Assembly (NCBI GenBank): GCA_016935875.1
Contig: JAFGQD010000146.1
Location: forward strand, 1-10,071
DNA: 10,071 nucleotides
Reading direction: 5' to 3'
Source of the DNA: Deltaproteobacteria bacterium
Lineage (GTDB): Bacteria; Desulfobacterota; Syntrophia; Syntrophales; UBA2210
Part shown: positions 1 to 5,356 of the stretch, piece after piece
Layout of the letters: every line of letters starts with the position of its first letter
Position numbering within the stretch: the first letter of the stretch is position 1
Translations under genes and position numbers: made by a program
The notes under the pieces: model-generated
What the model saw: the letters and a program-made list of their open reading frames with translations, nothing else
What the model was told of the DNA's origin: nothing
Databases searched by the model: none

Positions 1-188
1 ACCTCGAACCCGCTGTCTCTGAGCATCAGCACGATCATCTGTCCCAGCAGGGCGCCTTCGGTGTCGATCTTCGATGCCACCGTTACGGGACCCTCGGAAT
101 CCGCCGCGGATGCGCAGAAAGGGTAGATAATGAACGCACACAGGAGCACCATAACGGTGCATAGATAGATGATTCTTGATTTACTCAT
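1..188 (-). CDS. Osmoprotectant ABC transporter substrate-binding protein (OsmF/YehZ-like), N-terminal part
   Basis: This is the first 62 codons of a gene that runs off the left edge. Residues 1-28 form a signal peptide: a basic start (MSKSR), a hydrophobic core, and a likely cleavage site after Ala-Ser-Ala. The mature part begins with VTVASKIDTEGALLGQM, which closely matches the start of the OpuAC-type glycine betaine/choline binding proteins, especially E. coli OsmF (YehZ). Such proteins capture compatible solutes in the periplasm and pass them to an ABC permease. The ATG is preceded by AGGAG at a 7-base spacing, which supports the start. The gene lies downstream of the SHOCT gene in the same direction, with 95 bases between them. 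The permease and ATPase genes would be expected further left, outside the window. Substrate and full length cannot be judged. Confidence 0.8.
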   Translation of the reverse strand, partial: MSKSRIIYLCTVMVLLCAFIIYPFCASAADSEGPVTVASKIDTEGALLGQMIVLMLRDSGFE

Positions 189-235
189 GGGAGATCTCCT
201 TTCTCGGTTGTATGAAAGCTCGTATTGTTCCCCCC

Positions 236-251
236 AGGGCCTTCAGGCCCT
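236..251. other. Small GC-rich hairpin between the SHOCT and binding-protein genes
   Basis: AGGGCC and GGCCCT form a perfect 6-bp stem around a TTCA loop. No U-tract follows on either strand, so it is not a standard intrinsic terminator. It could be a transcript-processing or attenuating structure in the 95-base gap, or chance. Confidence 0.35.
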
Positions 252-283
252 CGGCATCTCTTTTCCGGAATCGCTGTGCGTCG

Positions 284-589
284 TTATTCCTTCAGATCTT
301 TTTTCATCTCGTCATATTTCTCTTTGCTGATTTCACCCTGTGCATATCGTTTCTTGAGGACATCCAGAGCGGTTTCGTGCGGCGATGTGCCTCCCCCCTT
401 TAACGTCCGCATGAGAGAATAGACGATCAGGACGACAGCGATGAGAAGTAGTATCCACATAAACATTCCTCCAAAACCGGGACCCATCATATGACCCCAT
501 CCATACCAGCACCCACGCTCACCGGTGTCGGCAAACGCACAGACCGGGAAAAACAAAACCGCTCCCATACTGAAAAGATAGTTCTTCAC
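284..589 (-). CDS. Small exported/membrane SHOCT-domain protein
   Basis: This 101-residue protein starts at GTG. I chose that start because AGGAG lies 8 bases upstream and a clear signal peptide follows immediately (residues 1-20, ending CAFA before DTGERG). The same frame stays open much further upstream, but that part is a shadow of wrbA. Residues 26-43 are rich in Gly, Met, His and aromatics (WYGWGHMMGPGFGG). Residues 43-60 form a transmembrane helix. Residues 70-101 are a SHOCT motif: a leucine/lysine helix, then YAQGEISKEKYDEMKKDL. SHOCT motifs are short C-terminal modules thought to mediate oligomerisation, and small proteins of this build are common near redox and metal genes in Deltaproteobacteria. 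The Met/His stretch might bind metal, but that is only a guess. It lies 80 bases after wrbA in the same direction. Confidence 0.8.
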   Translation of the reverse strand: MKNYLFSMGAVLFFPVCAFADTGERGCWYGWGHMMGPGFGGMFMWILLLIAVVLIVYSLMRTLKGGGTSPHETALDVLKKRYAQGEISKEKYDEMKKDLKE

Positions 590-669
590 GATGCAGTCTC
601 CTTTCTTGTTGTATCCTCTTCGCAACGGGTTCTCGCCGTGAACCGGCTGCCTTCTTCCGGTGCAGGGAC

Positions 670-1281
670 TTAACGCGCCAGTTTTGCGGCGATGGTGGCG
701 ACATATCGTCCCTGAAAGCGCGCGCCCGCCAGTTCGTTTTCCGTGGGGGTACGCTCTCCGCTGCTCCCGGCGATGGTCGAGGCGCCGTAGGGAGAACAGC
801 CGGTTATTTCGTCGCATCTCGACTGACCCTCGAAGCTGTACGGAAGCCCCACGATGACCATCCCGTAATGAAGAAGGTTGAAGTGAAAACTGATGATCGT
901 CGATTCTTGCCCTCCGTGCTGGGTCCCGGAGCTGGTAAAGACGCTCCCCGCCTTTCCAACGAGGGCTCCCTTTGACCAGAGACCGCCGGTCGCATCGAGG
1001 AACTGGCGCATCTGCCCGCACATATTGCCGAATCGTGTCGGTGTCCCGAAGATGACCGCATCGGCAGCGCCGAGTTCGTCGATCCGGCATACCGGAACGG
1101 AGGTTAATGACTTTTGTGTCTCCAGGGCGCCCATCTTTTTGAGCGCCTCCTCCGGGAGCGTTTCCGGGACTCGACGCGGGACCGCTTCCGCGCCTTCAAC
1201 CTCTCTGACGCCTTCGGCCACCGCCTGAGCAAGGCGATGGACATGACCATACATTGAATAGTACACAATCAAGACGTTCAT
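670..1281 (-). CDS. wrbA: NAD(P)H:quinone oxidoreductase, WrbA family (flavodoxin fold)
   Basis: This is a full-length 203-residue WrbA; the E. coli protein has 198 residues. WrbA proteins are FMN-containing tetramers that reduce quinones by two electrons, protecting against redox stress. The N-terminal FMN phosphate-binding loop is visible as YYSMYGHVHRLA (residues 7-18). PTRFGNM (81-87), TGGLW (98-102), SSGTQHGGQE (117-126), the LLHYGMVIVGLPY strand (136-148) and the SPYGAST loop (163-169) are all family hallmarks. The ATG has a strong GGAGG site 7 bases upstream. The gene lies between the b561-like gene (121-base gap) and the SHOCT gene. Its neighbours suggest a small membrane-redox or stress cluster. 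I see no clear promoter directly in front of it, so it may be read from the b561 promoter. Confidence 0.95.
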   Translation of the reverse strand: MNVLIVYYSMYGHVHRLAQAVAEGVREVEGAEAVPRRVPETLPEEALKKMGALETQKSLTSVPVCRIDELGAADAVIFGTPTRFGNMCGQMRQFLDATGGLWSKGALVGKAGSVFTSSGTQHGGQESTIISFHFNLLHYGMVIVGLPYSFEGQSRCDEITGCSPYGASTIAGSSGERTPTENELAGARFQGRYVATIAAKLAR

Positions 1282-1402
1282 GGTGTCCCCTCCTTTTCTG
1301 CAGGAATGCCTGTCTCTTTGATGATGTCGTTTTCCTGACTACATCTATTCTTACCACGGTCGGTTTTGACCATACTGCATGCAAGGATATGATCTGCTCA
1401 AG

Positions 1403-1789
1403 CTAAAGGATCCCGGCAAGGAAGAGCCCCGATACGATATTGAGAATCATCAGCGCGAACGTGCCGCGGCCGGCCCACCGGTGCAGCGATCGCACTCTCG
1501 CTGTCTTTATCTTGAACTGCATCAGACCCGCCGTGTACGTACACAGAACGGACAGGATCGTGGCAAGGCCCAGCCAGGCGTGCGGCACGGCAAAGTGCCG
1601 GCCTGTCTGCCGGGAAACCATAAAGAGTGCCGTCATAAATCCGAGAAGAACGCAGATTGCCCCAACGGAGCCGAACCGCCGGTGAACGCGAAGCCACCAC
1701 CGTTTTCTTCTCATGAATAGTGCGGTGGTAATGCCCGCAGTCATTGAGAAAAATCCTGCGAGCATACAACCTGCGTGAGTGATGATCAT
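1403..1789 (-). CDS. Cytochrome b561-like four-helix membrane protein
   Basis: From the ATG at 1789 the protein has 128 residues and four hydrophobic helices (about 4-25, 40-58, 69-90 and 108-128). Histidines sit near the membrane edges at 5 (ITHAG), 36 (RVHRRFG), 70 (PHAWLG) and 103 (SLHRWAG), spaced 31-34 residues apart. This is the pattern of the b561 core, where four His bind two b-type hemes and move electrons across the membrane. I infer a quinol- or ferric-linked electron transfer role; the partner is unknown. An upstream in-frame TTG at 1867 would add 26 residues, but they are hydrophilic and have no convincing ribosome site. The ATG has an AAGGGA about 9 bases upstream, lying within a palindrome. 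The stop is TAG. Other small four-helix heme or DUF families remain possible. Confidence 0.7.
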   Translation of the reverse strand: MIITHAGCMLAGFFSMTAGITTALFMRRKRWWLRVHRRFGSVGAICVLLGFMTALFMVSRQTGRHFAVPHAWLGLATILSVLCTYTAGLMQFKIKTARVRSLHRWAGRGTFALMILNIVSGLFLAGIL

Positions 1790-1790
1790 T

Positions 1791-1802
1791 GGGAAATTTC
1801 CC
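1791..1802. promoter_or_regulatory. 12-base perfect palindrome covering the b561 ribosome site
   Basis: GGGAAATTTCCC is self-complementary over all 12 bases and ends one base before the b561 start codon. On the minus strand it overlaps the likely Shine-Dalgarno region (AAGGGA). It could be a protein-binding operator, or a structure affecting translation, or chance. No second copy was seen in the window. Confidence 0.3.
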
Positions 1803-1976
1803 TTTCGTATGGCGTCGCTGTTACCTGCCGATAATAGGAGTTTCAGTGATACGGGTTTCGGTCTCAAAGCCCCGGGACTGTCGACCGATCAGAAAGAAGG
1901 AGAATCTGAGAATCGGGATGAACGGGTGGCGCTGAAGGAGACTGGCTGTTGAGTCGGCGTGTGTCTCGGTTGGTAA

Positions 1977-2005
1977 AGTATGGCAAAAAGGAGGTTTTGT
2001 GTCAA
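1977..2005 (-). promoter_or_regulatory. Sigma70-type promoter for the b561-wrbA cluster
   Basis: On the minus strand a consensus -35 TTGACA (2005-2000) is followed after exactly 17 bases by CATACT (1982-1977; 4 of 6 match TATAAT). The predicted start near 1970 gives a leader of about 180 bases before the b561 ATG at 1789. No other gene or good ORF was found in the leader. Its function, if any, is not evident. The b561-dnaK gap (1790-2081) holds only this promoter, the leader and the dnaK terminator. Confidence 0.6.
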
Positions 2006-2017
2006 GTGGGAGTCCAT

Positions 2018-2049
2018 AAAAAATGCCCGGAGAATATTCCCCGGGCATT
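2018..2049 (-). terminator. Intrinsic terminator of the gmhA-grpE-dnaK operon
   Basis: AATGCCCGG (2022-2030) and CCGGGCATT (2041-2049) form a perfect 9-bp stem around a 10-base loop. On the minus strand the stem is followed by a run of six T. It lies 32 bases past the dnaK stop codon, exactly where the operon should end. The -35 box of the next promoter begins 12 bases beyond the T-run. Confidence 0.93.
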
Positions 2050-2081
2050 GATGTCTGTACCAAAGATGGCTGTTCAGATAC

Positions 2082-3998
2082 CTATTTGTCTACTTCCTCG
2101 AAATCGGCATCAACCACGTCGTCGTCGGCCTTTGACGATTCAGCCTGGGCTCCACCTTCCGAAGCGCCGGCCGCGGCCGCCTGCTCTTTAGCGGTTGCCT
2201 TCGCGTATATGGCCTCCGCCAGTTTGTGCGATGCCTGAGTTGTTTCCTCATGGGCGGCCTTTATGGCGTCGACGTCATCTCCTTCCATAGCCTTCCTGAG
2301 CTTGACGATGGAGGCTTCTATCTTGGATTTCTGGTCGGCTTCTATCTGATCGCCCATCTCTTTCAGGTTCTTTTCAACACCGTATATCATGGAGTCTGCC
2401 TGATTTCTCAGTTCTATAAGTTCCTTTTTCTTCTTGTCTTCCTCTCCATGAATTTCCGCTTCCTTGACCAGTTTGTCGATCTCTTGCTCAGAAAGTCCGC
2501 TCGATGCGGTGATTTTGATGCTCTGTTCCTTCCCCGTGCCGAGATCCTTGGCGGATACATGGACGATGCCGTTGGCGTCGATATCGAAGGTGACGTCGAT
2601 CTGCGGGAGTCCTCTGGGGGCCGCTGGAATCCCCGTCAGCTCAAATCTGCCCAGCGTCCTGTTGTCCGCTGCCATGGAGCGTTCTCCCTGCAGGACATGG
2701 ATACTCACCGCCGGCTGGTTGTCCGCAGCCGTCGAGAATGTCTGGCTTTTCTTCGTTGGGATGGTGGCATTCTTCTCTATGAGCTTTGTCATGACACCTC
2801 CCAGGGTCTCTATGCCCAAGGACAGAGGCGTCACATCCAGGAGGAGTACATCCTTCACATCTCCGGCCAGCACGCCGCCCTGGATGGCTGCTCCCACGGC
2901 AACCACTTCATCCGGGTTTACTCCCTTGTTGGGCTCTTTGCCGAATATCTCTTTGACCTTCTGCTGGACTCGAGGCATACGTGTCATACCCCCGACAAGG
3001 ATGACCTCGTTAATGTCTGCAGTGCTCATCCCGGCATCCTTCAGCGCGGTCTTGCATGGTGCCGCGAGCTTTTCTATCAGATCTTCGACGAGCATTTCCA
3101 TTTTGGCTCTGGTAAGCTTCATGTTGAGATGCTTGGGGCCGGACGCGTCAGCCGTGACAAAGGGCAGATTAATGTCTGTCTCCATGGATGAAGAGAGTTC
3201 CATTTTCGCCTTTTCCGCCGCTTCCTTAATGCGCTGGAGGGCCATTTTGTCGCTTCTCAGATCGATCCCCTGATCCTTTTTGAATTCATCCGCTATATAG
3301 TCTATCAGTTTCTGATCGAAGTCTTCTCCGCCCAGATGGGTGTTGCCATTGGTTGATTTGACCTCAAAAACGCCGCCACCCAGTTCAAGGATAGAGATAT
3401 CAAAGGTCCCACCACCCAGATCGAATACCGCTATCTTCTCGTCTCCTTTCTTGTCGAGACCATAAGAGAGCGCTGCCGCGGTCGGCTCGTTTATGATTCG
3501 AAGGACGTTCAATCCCGCGATCTTCCCGGCGTCCTTTGTCGCCTGCCTCTGTGAATCATTGAAATAGGCCGGGACGGTAATTACCGCGTCGGTCACCGTT
3601 TCTCCCAGATAATCTTCCGCGGTCTGTTTCATCTTTACGAGTATCATCGAAGATATCTCCGGCGTGCTGTAGTTCTTGCCCCGTACTGTGATCTGAGCAT
3701 CGCCGTTTGTTGCCTCAGTAATCTTGAAGGGGCTGATGGTAATATCGTACTGTACTTCCTTTGACGAAAATTTTCTTCCTATCAGTCTCTTTACCGCGTA
3801 AACGGTATTTTCCGGATTGGTGATCGCCTGCCTTTTTGCGACCTGTCCGATAAGACGTTCGCCGCTTTCTGTAAAAGCTACCACTGATGGAGTGGTTCTG
3901 CCGCCTTCTTGGTTTGCTATCACATTCGGGTCGCTCCCTTCCATTACAGCGACACACGAGTTTGTTGTTCCCAGATCGATTCCTATAATTTTACCCAT
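2082..3998 (-). CDS. dnaK: Hsp70 chaperone DnaK
   Basis: DnaK binds exposed hydrophobic segments of unfolded proteins in the cytoplasm in an ATP-driven cycle, with GrpE as nucleotide exchange factor and DnaJ as co-chaperone. At 638 residues it has the same length as E. coli DnaK. The N-terminal ATPase domain starts with the phosphate-binding IDLGTTNSCV (7-16). It contains the catalytic Lys70, AYFNDSQRQATKDAG (144-158) and the DLGGGTFD loop (193-200) with the conserved Thr198. The interdomain linker is DVLLLDVTPL (383-392). The substrate-binding domain and helical lid follow, and the protein ends in an acidic tail with DADFEEVDK. The ATG has AGGAGG 9 bases upstream. The gene is last in gmhA-grpE-dnaK, 26 bases after grpE. 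dnaJ does not follow. All key residues are intact. Confidence 0.99.
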   Translation of the reverse strand: MGKIIGIDLGTTNSCVAVMEGSDPNVIANQEGGRTTPSVVAFTESGERLIGQVAKRQAITNPENTVYAVKRLIGRKFSSKEVQYDITISPFKITEATNGDAQITVRGKNYSTPEISSMILVKMKQTAEDYLGETVTDAVITVPAYFNDSQRQATKDAGKIAGLNVLRIINEPTAAALSYGLDKKGDEKIAVFDLGGGTFDISILELGGGVFEVKSTNGNTHLGGEDFDQKLIDYIADEFKKDQGIDLRSDKMALQRIKEAAEKAKMELSSSMETDINLPFVTADASGPKHLNMKLTRAKMEMLVEDLIEKLAAPCKTALKDAGMSTADINEVILVGGMTRMPRVQQKVKEIFGKEPNKGVNPDEVVAVGAAIQGGVLAGDVKDVLLLDVTPLSLGIETLGGVMTKLIEKNATIPTKKSQTFSTAADNQPAVSIHVLQGERSMAADNRTLGRFELTGIPAAPRGLPQIDVTFDIDANGIVHVSAKDLGTGKEQSIKITASSGLSEQEIDKLVKEAEIHGEEDKKKKELIELRNQADSMIYGVEKNLKEMGDQIEADQKSKIEASIVKLRKAMEGDDVDAIKAAHEETTQASHKLAEAIYAKATAKEQAAAAGASEGGAQAESSKADDDVVDADFEEVDK

Positions 3999-4024
3999 GT
4001 AATTAGTCCTCCTATTATATTATC

Positions 4025-4591
4025 CTATTTGTTTTTATTTTTTGATATAGACACCTTTGACGGCCTCAGTAATCTGCCGTTCAGCAGGTATCCCTTTTCA
4101 AACTCTTCCACAACCTTGTTGTCTTCTTCCTTTTTCCCCTCCACCTGCATCATCGCCTCGTGGAAGTTGGGATCAAAGTCTTTACCGATGGCGTCTATCT
4201 CCTCAACGCCCTGTTTGCCAAGAACGGAGATGAAGGTATCGCGGATCAGACTGAGTCCATCCACGAATGCCTCAAAGTCATCAGAGTTGGATGCGTGTTC
4301 CAGCGCCCTCTCCATGCTGTCCACTGTCGGCAATATGTCTTTTATGAGGGTTTCATTGCCATATTTTATAAAATTCTCGCGGTCTTTCGCCGCTCGTTTT
4401 TTGTAATTTTCAAGCTCGGCGCAAGCGCGCAGGTATTTGTCGTAATTTTCAGAAGATTCCTTCTCGGCCTCTTCCAGTCTTAATAGAAGCTCTTTCTTTG
4501 AGACCGGTTTCGCATGAGCGGCATCCTGTTTTGCCCTGTCGCCGTGTTCTTCTTCCTTATATTTCCAATCTTTCATCAATTCTTCGCCCAT
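4025..4591 (-). CDS. grpE: Nucleotide exchange factor GrpE
   Basis: GrpE releases ADP from DnaK and so resets the chaperone cycle; it also acts as a thermosensor in many bacteria. The 188-residue protein has a charged, Lys/Glu-rich start (1-35) and a long coiled-coil helix (about 36-100, with ELENYKKRAAKDRENF). The LPTVDSMERAL segment (87-97) and the C-terminal beta domain follow. FDPNFHEAM (139-147) and GYLLNGRLLRPSKV (167-180) are family signatures. The start is not certain. The first ATG (4591) has AAGGA 13 bases upstream, rather far. A second in-frame ATG five codons later has a poorer site. The gene lies 24 bases after gmhA and 26 before dnaK, so the three are likely one transcript. The hrcA repressor gene that often precedes grpE is not here. 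Confidence 0.97.
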   Translation of the reverse strand: MGEELMKDWKYKEEEHGDRAKQDAAHAKPVSKKELLLRLEEAEKESSENYDKYLRACAELENYKKRAAKDRENFIKYGNETLIKDILPTVDSMERALEHASNSDDFEAFVDGLSLIRDTFISVLGKQGVEEIDAIGKDFDPNFHEAMMQVEGKKEEDNKVVEEFEKGYLLNGRLLRPSKVSISKNKNK

Positions 4592-4615
4592 AGTTATAGT
4601 ATTATCCTTTGCTGC

Positions 4616-5212
4616 TCAGGAGTGATTCTCAGGTTTTTTAAACAGCTTGTAATCTATCATGTCACAGACAACGTGCCCCGCTGTAATATGAGCTTCTTGA
4701 ATGTGGGGTACACTGTTGGAGGAAACGTTAAGACAAAAGTCTACTATTTCTGCCATTCGCCCTCCATCCTTTCCAGTGAAGGCAATAGTCGTCATTCCCA
4801 GTCTGCCCGCTACTTCAAAGGCCTTTATCACGTTGGGTGAAGAACCGCTGGTGCTCATGCCCCACGCTATGTCTCCCTCATGCCCCAATGCTTTTATCTG
4901 CTTGGAGAAGATCTCCGAGAAATCATAATCGTTGGCGATGCTTGTTATCACGGATGTATCAGTGCTCAGAGCAATTGCCGGAAGAGGAGGTCTCTCTATG
5001 AGAAACCTGTTGATGAATTCCGCTGCAATGTGTTGAGAATCCGCGGCGCTCCCCCCGTTCCCGAACAGGAGAATCTTGTTCCCCCCGCTGAGGGCCTGTG
5101 TTATGACATCGATAACCTTGACGAGCCTGGAGAGATTCTCATTGACGAAAATCTCTTTAACGCGGCTGCTCTCCCTGAATGACCGTATGATGATGTCTTC
5201 AATATCTTCCAT
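4616..5212 (-). CDS. gmhA: Sedoheptulose 7-phosphate isomerase GmhA
   Basis: GmhA converts D-sedoheptulose 7-phosphate to D-glycero-D-manno-heptose 7-phosphate, the first step towards the ADP-heptose used in the LPS inner core. From the ATG at 5212 the protein has 198 residues (E. coli about 192). The longer open frame upstream is rejected because its extra 42 residues are unlike the family and would cover the promoter. The SIS fold shows LLFGNGGSAADSQHIAAEF (48-66) and STSGSSPNV (120-128). His61, Glu65, Gln172 and His180 stand at the positions of the E. coli metal-binding and catalytic residues, so the enzyme should be active. GGGGA lies 5 bases before the ATG. The gene heads a probable operon with grpE and dnaK and diverges from leuS. 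The family also contains other SIS isomerases, but this match is close. Confidence 0.93.
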   Translation of the reverse strand: MEDIEDIIIRSFRESSRVKEIFVNENLSRLVKVIDVITQALSGGNKILLFGNGGSAADSQHIAAEFINRFLIERPPLPAIALSTDTSVITSIANDYDFSEIFSKQIKALGHEGDIAWGMSTSGSSPNVIKAFEVAGRLGMTTIAFTGKDGGRMAEIVDFCLNVSSNSVPHIQEAHITAGHVVCDMIDYKLFKKPENHS

Positions 5213-5237
5213 TGCCGTCCCCACGTTTCTGAAAAGT

Positions 5238-5266
5238 AATATATTTATCGGGCTTTCATATGTCAA
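5238..5266 (-). promoter_or_regulatory. Sigma70-type promoter of gmhA-grpE-dnaK
   Basis: On the minus strand a perfect -35 TTGACA (5266-5261) is followed after 17 bases by TATATT (5243-5238; 5 of 6 match TATAAT). The predicted start near 5231 leaves a 5' leader of about 19 bases before gmhA. No CIRCE repeat (TTAGCACTC-N9-GAGTGCTAA) was seen in 5213-5356. A CTTGACA followed by CCCGATAA looks a little like a sigma32 promoter, but its 8-base spacer is too short. Confidence 0.72.
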
Positions 5267-5297
5267 GGAAGGGACATGAATAATTGGAAAAATGGGA

Positions 5298-5326
5298 TTG
5301 AAAGAAAGCCTGAGACGTGTTAGAGA
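5298..5326 (+). promoter_or_regulatory. Possible weak promoter for leuS
   Basis: TTGAAA (5298-5303) and TAGAGA (5321-5326) are 17 bases apart and about 30 bases before the leuS ATG. The -10 box matches consensus at only 3 of 6 positions. It is the best candidate I see on the plus strand in the 144-base gmhA-leuS gap, but it is weak. Confidence 0.25.
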
Positions 5327-5356
5327 TTCCTTCCACATTGATTAAGGGAGAGCAAC

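Noticed and set aside
284..1090. A 268-residue fusion of an unknown domain with the SHOCT protein
   Set aside because: The upstream part is antisense-free but overlaps wrbA in another frame of the same strand and has shadow-like Arg-rich composition. The GTG at 589 with a good ribosome site and signal peptide explains the real protein.
1350..1375. Hairpin GGTC-GGTTTT-GACC between b561-like and wrbA genes as a terminator
   Set aside because: The stem is only 4 bp and no T-run follows it on the minus strand.
2226..3191. Long plus-strand open frame of 321 codons opposite dnaK
   Set aside because: Long antisense frames opposite dnaK are a known by-product of its codon use. The predicted protein has no recognisable domain, and dnaK is intact and clearly the real gene.
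4592..4640. Separate promoter just before grpE (GATAAT at about 4601-4606)
   Set aside because: The -10-like hexamer has no acceptable -35 box at 15-19 bases, so it does not support a separate grpE promoter.
5213..5356. CIRCE operator or sigma32 promoter in front of gmhA-grpE-dnaK
   Set aside because: No inverted repeat of the CIRCE type was found. CTTGACA and CCCGATAA are only 8 bases apart, too close for sigma32; the TTGACA-N17-TATATT reading is much better.
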